A DNA stretch of 64,000 nucleotides, from NCBI GenBank assembly GCA_003194525.1, contig NBIV01000118.1:169117-233116 (forward strand), written 5' to 3'. The position numbers and the translations under genes were made by a program. Source of the DNA: Gracilariopsis chorda. Lineage: Eukaryota; Rhodophyta; Florideophyceae; Gracilariales; Gracilariaceae. Below, in pieces: positions 23,132 to 34,365 of this stretch (position 1 is the stretch's first letter; every line of letters starts with the position of its first letter). The notes beneath the pieces are model-generated. The model saw only the letters and a program-made list of their open reading frames with translations, had not been told where the DNA came from and did no database searches.

Positions 23132-23607
23132 TGTAAGATAGCGAGCACGGAGCGCTACCCACGGAGGAATCCAAAGGAAATTGTGCCAACGGCGAGACCA
23201 CTGGTACGAAAGGCGCACTCGGGCGATACTAACTGCCGTGCCTACAGGAGGTGGCTTGCGGCGTAATAGCGACGTAGAAGCCTGAAGGAATTAGAGTAAA
23301 ACTAACCAAAGGAGAGCTAGTAGACTCAAGAGGGTCTCTGACTTTACGTCAGGAGGGAGGCGCAGCTCAAGCAGCATAAGTATCTGCTGCGAGGCGCCTC
23401 TACCTCAGGTGCAGTGCACTGTAACACAGTGCACCACGTGTATTACCTATACTACCTATGGTTCTAAAACTAATAGTTAAAAATTAAATAACCACTGGGG
23501 CTTGCCAAGGCCCACGTGTACGACCTGCAGAGTCGTGCCAACAACCCAACCAGCCCGTAGGGGTCATTTATAAAGGAAGGGTGCCACATTGCACCCATTA
23601 TACTACA
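23132..23607 (-). repeat. gypsy C 3' LTR
   Basis: 476 bp. On the minus strand it starts TGTAGTATAATGGG and ends CTATCTTACA, with perfect TG...CA ends. It matches 33890-34365 in length and over its whole extent. Confidence 0.9.
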
Positions 23608-23622
23608 TACCTCCCCACCCAG
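23608..23622 (-). other. gypsy C polypurine tract
   Basis: The minus strand reads CTGGGTGGGGAGGTA directly before the 3' LTR, as expected for plus-strand DNA priming. Confidence 0.8.
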
Positions 23623-24064
23623 ACTTTGCCGTCCTCGGGGAAGTCCAACCGAAAGGATCACGCAGTATAAGCTCGCGCGCGATCACCTCTTCGTAGCTGC
23701 ATTTCTTTGGCTTCGCTTGAGTTCGTAATGGACGAAGCCCCCTCAGTGGTGGTTGATTCAACGCGTGGGCGGGTGACGCGGCGGGTTTCATGGGTGCAAC
23801 CTTCCCATCGGAGCGCACGGGGCTTCCGTGACCTTCGCAGGAATATCCTGACCATTGGAATGCGCGTACGATGCCTTAAGGAGACACCGTTGGAAAAGTT
23901 GCCCAGTGGGGCGGGCGGAAGCCATGTCAAAATTTCGTATTACCCACGGGAGTCGTTGCGGAAGGTGCCGTTCCTTAGGCGGGCTCCCCGTTGTCGTGCC
24001 ATTGGTAGCGTTCGTTCGCATGTCTCAATCGTGCCGTCCTGTTGCGTTTCCACCGGTACTTAAG
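23623..24064. other. gypsy C 3' untranslated region upstream of antisense frame
   Basis: The antisense frame's phase stays open back to at least 23855, but I take the ATG at 24065 as the more natural start. This stretch is dense in CCNNNGG (for example 23805, 23852, 23888). Regulatory sequences of the antisense gene, if any, would lie here and in the LTR. Confidence 0.4.
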
Positions 24065-26170
24065 ATGTCCAACGGTAGTCGGTTGTCCGATGGTACTGGC
24101 AAGGGCCTCTACATTCGCCTACCGCCGGTTCCTCGTTTGTCATCGCCTCCGTCTCCATTGATTCCTAGCGAGTGTGGGACCCGAATGGCTAATTCCAACT
24201 ACGGTGGCGGCGTGCCCCGTCCCAGGGATCGCTATGATCACACCGCTGGTCGTTAGCGCGGTGTGCACCGCTACGCGGAGATGCCGTTTCCCGTGAGCAC
24301 GTACCTCAGCCGCTAAAGGACGTATTTTGACGCACGCTGGGTCGCCGCAATCCCTGAGACCCAGAGGGGCCGGAAGAGGGCTCTTCGGGTGGCCTGGTAC
24401 CAACGGTGATTGCGTTGTCCTGTAGATGGGAAGACCGTACCGGAATGTGTCAGGGAGGTGACACCGGATATGCCGTACTTGCGTACCTTGAAGGAAGAAG
24501 ATTACCAGTGGCGGTCCAACCTCTTACTGCGCGAACTGTAAGACAATTTTGCCGATCCATCGGTACAGTTTCCGCCTTCAGGACACAACCTCTTGGGATT
24601 GATGTCGTTCCCTCCCCCGTACGACCAAATGTACTGGGTCAAGGACCGTACCTATTGGAACGAGTTCACGGAACCTGAAGGTCGTATGCGCACCAATCTC
24701 GGGTATCTTTTCTGCTGGCACCAAGTGGAGTTCCATGACATGGAAGCACCCGACAGGAGCGGTCTGTACCTTAGGATGCCGCTCTTCCAGTATATAGACT
24801 GGCAGGATTTCTGGCGCGTGTCGAACCTTCTGGAAGTGCATACTCTTCCATTGGCAGCTTACCACTCGAGGCAGATGGTTAATGATCCTACAGATAGACG
24901 CAACTGGCTAACCTGGCAGGTGCTCACGGTGGAGTGGGCGGTATTCGTCCTGATGGCCTTTCTCGATACCTGCAGGTTCGGCGTGCGATGCAACATTCGT
25001 ACTAATGATTACTGTGTCTGGAGCCACGATAAAGCTTGCCCAAGTCCTGTTGGTCGTTTGGTACTTCTCCCAAGGATGATCATTGTGTACCTTCGGGGAC
25101 TAGGGATCCAGAACCTGGTGAGGGACTCCGCCTATGGCGCGGAGCGTGTCGAGAACCTATTGGATTATGTTCTCCGAGTGGATTGGGCGAACACGCCGGG
25201 CTACCTTTGGTACGATTATGAAACGGATAACTTTCAGACAATCCCGCACCATCCTTCAGGCATGGACGACGGTTAGAGTTACCCTGCGTTCCCATTGCAA
25301 GCCGTTCCGGATGTAATCACCCGTAAGAACGTGGCGAATTACTATCCAAAGGCTCGAGGGTTTTCCGTTGGTTGTCTGGCGCCTGATAACGTCCCTTTGG
25401 CTCTCCTCGCAATCCCCAGCGGCGTGGAGGACCTCGTTGGGGGCGAACCTGTGGATCCCCTCCCGAGTGGCGTTCCACATTCTGCTCTAGTGGTTACGGA
25501 GCCGTTCGTGCTGGCGGTAGTCGCGCCAACGGTGAATCCCCCAGTTATTGCTGCTCTGCCAACTGTGGTTGAGTTGGCTGCTCCCGAGGCGGTGGCTGGA
25601 CCAGTGGTAGCAGCTCCAGCACTCAAAACTGTTCCTGAGGTAACCACTAACGGCGTCAGCGTGGCGCTGCTGCTTGAGCCCTCCATGCAAGCGATCGCTC
25701 GCATGCCTGGTGTGGCGACGTATGGCGCTTTGGAGAGCCTTTCAGCCTAAATGATCGCCAATGGTTACACGGGCAATTGGCGCCTGGGAGACATTCTCAC
25801 GACCGCCAGGTCTTGGCTGCGCCGCTCGGTCAGGCTAGAAGCGCTACAGGCGGAGACGCAAGAGCTGCGTTCCAACCTCGCTAATGTTCTCCAGGAAAAC
25901 ATGGCGTGGCTCTCCGAACGGGTGACTGAGAATTTGGACCAGCGGTTTGGGCTCAATCTGGTTCACCTAACGGATTCCGAAGGTTTGCATGATCCGGACA
26001 CGCTTCCCGAGTCGGTTCCGCCCCCAGCCGTTGGTAGCCAGTTTAAGCGTCGTAAGCGCAACGACCCGTCTAAGGTTGGTACTTCCGGCGCTTCTGCTTC
26101 CGGTGGAGGTGCAGGGTCTTCCAGTGGTGCGCCGCCAGCGCTTTGTTCCTCTGGTGCGCTACCGTCCTAA
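24065..26170 (+). pseudogene. Antisense ORF of gypsy C, unknown function
   Basis: One plus-strand frame runs about 702 codons opposite to gag-pol, between the chromodomain and the 3' LTR. Six in-frame stops break it (24254, 24314, 24407, 24539, 25274, 25748). Its longest open parts are 24593-25276, 25277-25750 and 25751-26170, all in the same frame. The middle part is rich in Trp, Tyr and acidic residues (PPPYDQMYWVKDRTYWNEF, LPRMIIVYLRGLGIQN). A Val/Pro/Ala-rich linker follows, then a probable coiled coil (LEALQAETQELRSNL), a basic cluster KRRKRNDPSK and a Ser/Gly-rich end. No family is recognised. Antisense ORFs are known in some plant Ty3/gypsy lineages such as Grande, but I cannot claim homology. 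Confidence 0.65.
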
Positions 26171-26941
26171 TGCGGCCGTAATCGTAGCTCCCGTTAGGGG
26201 ACAAATCCTTGAGGTAAACGACATGCGTTTGTGGGTTATCTCGCGCCATTGGCGCTATGCAGACCAGGGGCGACGGTTGGGCTTGCGCTTGCATTCCATT
26301 GGTTATCGTTGGCGGCGTAGTGGGCCGCCGTGCCGTTTCAGGAGCCAATGGGAAGCCTAAAATCTGGCGTGATCTTCCAACGGTTTCGTGTACCTCGGGC
26401 ATCCGACTTAGGCTCCCTGGGGGTCACACGTCCGTCGGAAATTGATAATCAACTAAAGCCACCGGTCTGCATGCCATTCCAGCGGTGTTCGAGCGCACGC
26501 GTGTGCGCCCGTGGTTGATCAAATAAAGTAATTGACCGGTTTTTTGGGCGTGCCAAACGTTGGCCCGCGCCAGGCTCGCGCTTCAGCGGAGAAATCGCCT
26601 TAACGGGGTTGAAAAGGGAAATTAAAGGAGCTTCCAAATCCGGTGTCGGCTTGCCTATGCGCCGCCTCGTTTCTGAGTACGGCCGATTCTCTGTTTTCGG
26701 GCCGAACTCCGTGTTGCAAGCCATTTCAAAAACTTGAGGCTATTACCAGTGGATTTTTCGAGCGTCGCGCGCCGTTGCAAGCGCCGCGCGCGTTGTAAGT
26801 AAGCCAGTGGCTAGATGATTAGTTAGCGGTTAGCCAGTTAAGATTCGAAATAAACTGAGCCTTTTGGAATCGACTGATCTGTTGGCGTATTCCACGTGGG
26901 TAGAGCATGCGCGTGTAGTTGTGTGCACGTGCGCACGCGTG
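26171..26941. other. gypsy C region between antisense frame and pol end
   Basis: No reading frame with known motifs lies here on either strand. It is the 3' side of both convergent reading directions. Confidence 0.5.
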
Positions 26942-29900
26942 CTACGCGTCATACGCCCCCTCCAAAAAGGCGCGCTTCGTGCGCCCTTGTTTTCGCCAGA
27001 ACCGTCTGATGAAGTTCGCTGGGATGTGCCGGCGCGGTTCCCACGAGTCGCACTTCGGAGGATATCCATACCAGTGGACTTTGTAGATGGGGTTGCCATG
27101 TTAGTCAACCCCTGCCGCGAGGATATCCTTGACGACATATTCCGTTGGTAATACTTCCTCTGGTAACTCCATGGTGTCCGTCGGACCAAAGCTCTTTGGG
27201 CGCGAGCTTGTAGACCTACTACAACGCCCTAGGGGCTCAGTTCCATTGGAGAAATCGCTCTCTACGCCGGAGGCTATGCCAAAATTTTCCGCGCGTAGTC
27301 TTTCTAAGGTAGGCAGGAGTCCAGGACGATGCGCTGGGAGCAGCAAACCATCAGGAAGCGCATCGCGCGGCGAAGCAGTCGCTTCTTCGCCCTGATCCAA
27401 CGGCTCGTAGGCTTCTTCTAAAAGGTCCACATCATCCATTGGAGCAAAACCTAATGGGAGATCTCCCTCACCATCGGAGTCGGCGCTTTCCAGTGGAAGA
27501 AACAATTCTTCAGGAAGATCCATTTCTGCCAATGGAGCATAATCGCTGGCAGGACCGACCGTGGGGTCAACAGAGACTTCCTTAGGAGTCAGACTACTGG
27601 AGGACACGTTTGGTAGACCGCTGGAACGAGTTTTCCCAGCCTTTGGTGTGGATCCATCAGGGATAAGAGCTTCATCCTGAGGCGGTGCCGATGGTTCTAG
27701 TGGAGCAGCACTAGCCAGTGGAGCGTGTGAAACACGATCGACGGTGACGGTATCCTCAAGGCCATCGCGCTCGATCGTAACCGTATGGCTAGATGCTCGT
27801 AACACCTTGAAAGGGCCAATGGATTTAGGCAAGAGCTTCCTAGAGGCGATTTCAATTTCCCCTAGAGGATTATTCTTGTCCGTAGTCGCGCGGTCCAGGT
27901 ATATTAGTTCACCTGCCTTGAAGGTAGGTGTGAACTTAACAGTTTTGTCGAACTTTGCTTTGTACCTTAACTGCGATCGCGATAGCGTAGTTCTCGCTGC
28001 CTGTAGGATAGAATCGATCCGCCGGCGAGCATATCTCTTAGCCTGCGTAGGTGTCATTCCTTCGGTGATATCCTGAGGGAACCAAGAGGTTTTCACATCC
28101 ACTCCCAATGGTAGCGGCGCCCGAGTCAGGGTGAGATCGAACGGTGTAGTGCCAGTGGACTTATGCACCTGTGTGTTGTAGGCATAAACCAATGGTTCTA
28201 CGTAGTCGTCCCAATCCAATTGGTGCTCAGCAGTGAAGTGTACTAAACGGTTCGCAAGCGTTTTATTGAACGGCTCGGCTTGTCCATTGGTTTGTGGATG
28301 GTATGCCGTCGTGGTGACGTGCTTAATACCTAAGGTAGCACAGACGTGCGAGAAGAACTTCGACACGAACTGTGTGCCATTATCCGTCAGGAGATAAAGC
28401 AGCAAACCATAAGGATAGACCCAGTGGGTAAAAAAACGCCATAGCGACATCCGTAGCGGTAGTCGTCCTCATGGGAATAGCCCGTGTGGTCTTGGTAAAC
28501 CTATCGGTAATAACCAAGATGAATTGGTTACCGTGGGTGGACTTCGGCAGTGGGCCAAGTATATCCATTGTGATGAACTCCAGTGGTCCAGCCGCTGGAA
28601 AACGCTTGAGCTTAGCCTGATAGCGAGCTCGTTTCCCACGGATCTTCGCACAAGAAGTGCACGTTCTTGAGGTGTTCCAAAGGTCATTCGCCATGAAGGG
28701 CCAATAGAAGTGCTTCCTAAGGCTTTGATACATGTGTGTGCCTCCAGGGTGTCCCGCAAACCGAGGGTAGTGAGCGAGGTAAAGGAACCGCGCCTGTAGG
28801 GACTTAAGAATGACCTTCTGGACAGAACCATCCAAAGGAGACCTTCGGCATAGTAATCCGAAATGGTCAAAGTCATAAAGACATCCACTGGTTCCAACAA
28901 GCTGCGCTTTCCCGTGGCAGAACTCATCATCCTTCTGCGCCTGTACGAGATCCTGTAGGGTGATAGGGAGTAGTTCCTTCTCCTCTGGCACAACAGCATT
29001 AACCGCAAGGGCCACTTCGTCATCCAATGGCTCCTGCGGCCAGTCAATTACGTATACCTTCTCCGGATCAACGTCGTCGTCGCCATCGGAGCATACCACT
29101 TGGGCGAGCAGTACGTCATCCTCTGGGTCTGTCTGGTATCCCTCGAGGTTCGGAGTCAGTATATCGTCGTCCAAAGGGGTTTCGTCTGTTCCATCGGTAA
29201 GTATGCGGCTGAGCGCATCAGATGCCTGGTGTTTGACGCCTGACCTGTAGGTAACTTCGTATTCGAATTCGGAGAGCCGCAATCTCCATCTCGCGAGCCT
29301 ACTAGATGCATCAGTCATATTCAGCAACCAGCGGAGCGAGTGGTGGTCAGTCTTAATGGTAAACTGAACTCCCTCAAGGTAAGCCCTTAAGGTTAGAACT
29401 GCCCATACGATAGCAAGGTATTCCTTTTCGGTAGTACTGTAGTTCCTTTCGGCACTGTTAAAGGTCCTACTCCAGTATCTGATGGGTCGATAATCCTTTG
29501 GTGATTCTTGTTCCTGAAGGAGAGCACATCCAACCTGTCCATCGGATGCGTCCGTATCCAGCAGTTACGGTTTACCACGCTTGGGCAACGCCAATATCGG
29601 AGGGTTCAGTAGCTTATCCTTTAAGGTATCAAAGGACTTGTACTGTTCTTCTGTTAGGCAATCAAATTCCAATGGCATGCCCTTCTTGAGCATGTCGTCG
29701 AGGGGCGCTGATATATTTGAGAAGCCCTCAACAAACTGACGGTAGACATTACAAAGCCCAAGGAAGGAGCGCAGTTCAGTGTGAGTCCTCGGGGGTTTTG
29801 CCTGGAGGATGGCATCTGTTGCCCGCTTGGCTAACTCGAGTTTACCCGGATGAACCACATGGCCAAGATAATCCACAGAGGCTTGGAAAAAGAAGCATTT

Positions 29901-31540
29901 AGGCAGCTTCAATGTTATTCCAGCCTCGCGAAGAATCCTTAGGACAGTCCTCACGTGGGTGAAATGCTCCCGTATGGTTGTTGAAAACATGATCACGTCA
30001 TCCAAGTAAACCAGCGCAAACTTCCATATAACCCTAGAGAGGATTATATCCATTGCCCGTTGGAAGGTTGCGGGTGCGTTCATTAAACCAAAGGGCATCC
30101 GTGTATAACGGAACAATCCCCTGTGGGTTGTGAACGTGGTTAGGGGCTTTACGTCGTCATCCAATGGTATCTGACAATAGCCCCAATTGGCATCCGTTGT
30201 GAATACCACTGCTTCTTCTAAGGAATCGAGGCAGTCATCCAATCTAGGTATCGGGTAACTGTCCCGTTTGGTCATTGCGTTTAACCTTCGGTAGTCAATG
30301 CAGAACCTGACGGAGCCCTCCTTCTTCGCCACAAGGACGAAGGGACTTGCCCATTGGGATTCGTGAGGCGGAGCTGGCTCGATGACGTTAGCGCTACGCA
30401 TCTTTGCCATCTGCTCCGCCACAATTTCACGTCCCTTAAGGCCTGTCCTATACGGGTGTTGGAACACCGGTTTGGCGTCATCCTTAAGGTCAATGCGGTG
30501 CTTCGTGGCACGAATCTCACCCAATTGGCCAGACCACATAGATTTGAATTCCCGGAGGAGTTCTATAACCTGAGGAAGATAGGATTCGAATTCCTTCCCA
30601 AGGTGCACCTCCCCCTCCCAACTTTCGACGTCCTCGTCGGAGGTAGGGGTGAGTTCATCCCATGAGGTTTCCATGATTGCCATTGAAGCTGGGAGCGCTA
30701 TCCCAATTATTGTAACTTTAGGTAGACGTACCGGGCGGTCCCGAAAGTTACTTATCTGAACCAGAAAGGGTACCATTGGTCTGCAGTCCATAATTCCGTT
30801 GGCCATCAAGGACAAATGGCGGTCAATAGTCCGAGGTTGATTCTGCAGCTTCACGAGATCAGCGGTTTTGCAGGTGACCTGAGCGGTAATCTGCGTCATC
30901 GGTGGTATCAATATCGCTTTCCATAATCGAACCTTATTGGATACGGTATTCTGCGCCAGTGGAGGTCGACGCGGGCTAGCCTCGGGACCAGATTTGGAAC
31001 CGATGATAGCCACAGGACGCGTGCGGTAGAAAGACACCTTCTGGAGGCCGGGATAGATCGCTTTGACATAGCGGTCTATAAAAGACGTCGCTAGGAGACA
31101 TTCTGTGCCTAAAGTAGGACAGACAAGGGACCAAGTGCGAACCTGAAGGACACCCAACTGTACGCAAAGGGGAATGATTCCTTTAATGTCCATCGGTTGT
31201 TTCGACGCATCTGTAACCTTAGCAGTCTTCCGTACCTGCACCGCATCCTCCCAACCAGGTGGTATAACCTTCGGATGAACCAAATTTGGACCGGCCTCAG
31301 TGTCCAGGGCACTTGTGACGACCCGAGACCTAGAGGCAGACAATCCAACGGTTTGGCGTACTTTATAATTCTCCTTCCGAAGGATACAAACTGGCGTATC
31401 CCCAGCGGCTTCCATTTCATCACACCATTGGTTTAAGGTTAGGGCATCATCGCTTGGGCTTTCCGGTTGAGTTCCCAACGGACAACGAGATTCCTCTGGG
31501 GGAACCGTATCACCTTCGGCAGTGAGACGGGAACCCTCTG
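26942..31540 (-). pseudogene. gypsy C pol: protease, RT, RNase H, integrase, chromodomain
   Basis: Protease reads LDTEAGPNLV where DTG is expected, so the active-site Gly is Glu. RT has KKEGSVRFCIDYRRLN, FGLMNAPATFQR and the catalytic YLDD. An in-frame TAA at 29565-29567 precedes RNase H (TDASDG, YSTTEKEYLAI, TDHHSLRWLL, ASDALSR). Integrase follows with HYPRFAGHPGG and CTSC, then MDILGPLP, VITDRFTK, a one-base shift near 28440, TDNGTQF and YHPQTNGQAEPFN. Its C-terminal barrel has GPFKVL. A chromodomain (EYVVKDILAAGVD, TAA, YKVHWYGYPP, SWEPRRHIPANF) ends pol at 26942. The order and sequence are typical of chromoviruses, but the copy is dead. Confidence 0.9.
26990..27148 (-). other. gypsy C chromodomain segment
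   Basis: The motif EYVVKDIL, the aromatic YKVHWYGYPP, SWEP and FIRRFWRK follow the chromodomain pattern. A TAA lies in frame after AAGVD at about 27105. It is recognised only by reading across that stop. Confidence 0.75.
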
Positions 31541-31768
31541 AGGGGCGGTTTGCCTCGCACCGCTCTTCTAGGCGTTTTCCGACATAGTTTCTCCACCAAT
31601 CGCAGGTTCAATACCAGTGGTCGGTGCTCCCTCTGGAGCATCCATTGGCATCTCCGAGCGTCCATTATCCTCCGGAATTGAGACAAAGTTGACCTGTGGA
31701 GCCCTGGAGGGCGTAGCCATTGGTGTAACGTACCTGGACGAACCAGGGGATGACGTGTACCTCGGAGC

Positions 31769-33756
31769 CTAACGGGTGAACATTCCTTCGGAACGCCGAG
31801 CGTGGTAGTTCTCATTCCTTAAGGCAAGAAGTTTCTCCTGCGTTTCCTTAGGTAAGAACTTCATGCAGTCACAAGGTGTAACCTTGTACAAGCATATGTA
31901 GCAAGCCTGAGGAGCGCGCTGAAAAGTATCCCTACGAGGTTGAGTGAGCGAATACCTCGGCGTGGGCTGACCTGAAGGAGTGGTCGCGCCAGTACCAGTG
32001 GACGGGATAGATGGCGGACCTGAAGGAGCTGAACCAAAGGAAACTGCGATGATGTTCCCCTCGTCCTCGAGTATTCCGGAGGTACTTCCATCGGAGGTCT
32101 CGACCATATTGGCATGAGAGAATTTCCTAACAGGAGTTGCTCTTCCTCTGGTGTAGTGGTCGGTTGCCCGGCAGGATGTCCTGTAGGTTTGGCAATAGCC
32201 TTCGGCGAAGTTCACCAATTGCCTATAGGAGATATCTTGATGAGCCATATGGTGATTGCGAACGTGAGTCCGTATGGCAGGCAGCAACCCAGCGATGAAA
32301 TGCTGCTTCAACCTACCTTCGGAAAACACGTTCTCGCACCTATAGGCTTTTTTCAAAAGGTTATCGACGAAGTCCTTCTCCGCCATATCGGAACTTTGCC
32401 TAAAGGAGATCACATCCTGATGGGCGTCCATAATGATGTCGTCCCTCGCATACGTTTCCAATAGGTAATGCACCACCTCTGGGTAAGACCTTAGGAGCTC
32501 CCTGTCGGTAGCATCCAATGGTTCAGTAGTCCCAGAAGTCTTAGAAACCACATGGTCGTGCGCTTGCCCATGGAGGAAAAACTGAAAAAGATACAGAGTG
32601 GCACCCTCGTGGATACCGTTCCGGTCGCAGGCCATGCGGCACAGACTCAGAAACCTTAGGATAGAAATGGGATCGGAGCCCGAGAACTTCTCCGTAATGG
32701 TTAGCTGCATCCGTTTGGCCCACTTGGTGACATTTTTTGCCACCGAGGTCGTGTAACGAGTGGAACGATCAGCCAAACGGTACGTACAGTAATTCAATAC
32801 TCCCTTGAAGAGTTCATTGGTAGTTGCCAACGGTTTGAGGCGTCGAACAGCCGCCTCATCAGTCTCTGAGCCGCCTAAACTCGACGAGTCTGAATCAGAC
32901 TCGCTACCGCTGGAGTTCCTTCAGCTTTTCCTCTGGTTCTTCGACTTCTTCCTGTGGTTACGTCTCTTTTTCCTACGGTCAGCGCAGCTCGAATCCAATG
33001 GTGGCTCTTCATCTTCAGCCTCAAAACCAATGGAGTCGACGGGGCGCTGGGCCCAGTTGTACCTCACGGACTGGACGTCCATTAGGTCTTCTTGCCGAGG
33101 TGCATCCCTTCTGATCCCTGAACGTGGGCCCGATTGGTGTACTTGTGATTGAATCCGGCGAGGGGCTGGCAAAGCAGCTGCTCCCGGTGGTTCGGAACGG
33201 GGTTGCCATACGGATACCAATGGGTTACTTTGAGTTCCGCCCGTGATGGGCGGTGTGGTGCCTACCTGGCGTTCCACCTCACGGCGAATACCAATGGCGA
33301 GGGAGTCCACAAAGAAGTCAGACTCCAATACCTTAGGAAGTACACGTTCAGCCAACTGGTCTGCGTGCTCCGCGAGGGCGACTGTCACCCGGAGATCCAC
33401 AAGGGTTTCCAAACGGGCGTCGAGCATCTCGCGAACCCTCGGCCATAGAGGTCAGCGATTTCACTGGTAGTAACAGTTCCAATGGTATTCGGCGGTCCTG
33501 CCTGTGGTGTATTGAGGAGCGAGCAGTACTCTTCCAGCCTCCCACGGGGTCGCTCAGCCAAAGAGGCGTTACGAGCGATATCCTCTGGGTTATCCACTGG
33601 TGTGAGGAGGTTTACCTGTGGCTGTGAGCGGGTGCTCTGGCGGTCACTCGCGTTGTCGCCGGAGGGTCCGGTCGCAGTAGCGGATGCCTGAGGAGTTTCC
33701 AATGGTTGAGCCACTGGTGTACGGGGTTCTTCATGAACGGGGGGTTGGTTATCCAT
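31769..33756 (-). pseudogene. gypsy C gag
   Basis: It starts MDNQPPVHEEPRTPVAQPLE at 33756. The frame shifts by one between 33385 and 33427, has a TGA at 32921-32923 after a basic run (RRKKRRNHRKKSKNQRKS) and continues through an acidic Ser/Asp-rich linker into the retrotransposon-type capsid region (FSGSDPISILRFLSLCRMAC, AEKDFVDNLLKKAYRCENVF). A Cys cluster (CYICLYKVTPCDC) sits near the end where a zinc knuckle is usual, but it does not fit CCHC. Gag stops at TAG 31769, with pol in another frame. Gag would build the particle. Confidence 0.8.
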
Positions 33757-33872
33757 TATAACGGTGCTTCAAGTACCATTCCGTCGGTAGTCAACTTCCA
33801 ATGGTAGAATTTCTGCAGTTCGTCACTCCAACGGTGCACAAACTGTGAGCCGTGCGGAATCCAATGGTTTTA

Positions 33873-33885
33873 GGTCGGGAGACCA
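33873..33885 (-). other. gypsy C candidate primer-binding site
   Basis: The minus strand reads TGGTCTCCCGACC four bases after the 5' LTR. TGG at the start fits pairing with a tRNA CCA end. I could not assign the tRNA. Confidence 0.5.
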
Positions 33886-33889
33886 AAAA

Positions 33890-34365
33890 TGTAAGATAGC
33901 GAGCATGGAGCGCTACCAACGGAGGAATCCAAAGGAAATTGTGCCAACGGCGATACCACTGGCACGGAAGGCGCACTCGGGCGATACTAACTGCCGTGAC
34001 TACAGGAGATGGCGTGCGGCGTAATAGCGACGTAGAAGCCTGAAGGGATTACAGTGAAACTATCCAAAGGAGGGCTAGTAGACTCAAGAGGGTCTCTGAC
34101 TTTACTTCAGGAGGGAGGCACAGCTCAAGCACCATAAGTATCTGCTGCGAGGCGCCTCTACCTCAGGTGCAGGGCACTGTAACGCAGTGCACCACGTGTT
34201 TTACCTATACTACGTATGGTTCTAAAACTAATAGTTAAAAACTAAATAACCACTGGGGCTTGCCAAGGCCCACGTGTACGACCTGCAAAGTCGGGCCAAC
34301 AACCCAACCAGCCCGTACGGATCATTTCCAAAAGCAGGGTGCCACATTGCACTCAGTATACTACA
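33890..34365 (-). repeat. gypsy C 5' LTR
   Basis: 476 bp, same ends and length as the 3' LTR. It contains seven CCNNNGG sites (33916, 33929, 33944, 33956, 34063, 34161 and 34252). Confidence 0.9.

Larger units (their letters stand above)
23132..34365 (-). mobile_element. Ty3/gypsy chromovirus with antisense frame (gypsy C)
   Basis: 11,234-bp element. Minus-strand order: 5' LTR (34365-33890), primer-binding site, gag (33756-31769), pol (protease, RT, RNase H, integrase, chromodomain, to 26942), a long 3' region (26941-23608) that holds a plus-strand antisense reading frame, a polypurine tract, and the 3' LTR (23607-23132). The two 476-bp LTRs are roughly 94% identical by eye. Coding frames have several stops and shifts. 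The element is rich in CCNNNGG throughout. Confidence 0.9.

Noticed and set aside
24140-24403. Minus-strand frame opposite the antisense ORF of gypsy C as a late pol gene
   Set aside because: It is short, has no motif, and starts and ends within the opposite frame. The plus-strand phase is the one that stays consistent over 2 kb.
33873-33885. Assigning the gypsy C primer site to tRNA-Asp
   Set aside because: Only a gapped match to the tRNA-Asp anticodon region could be made from memory, so I left the tRNA unassigned.
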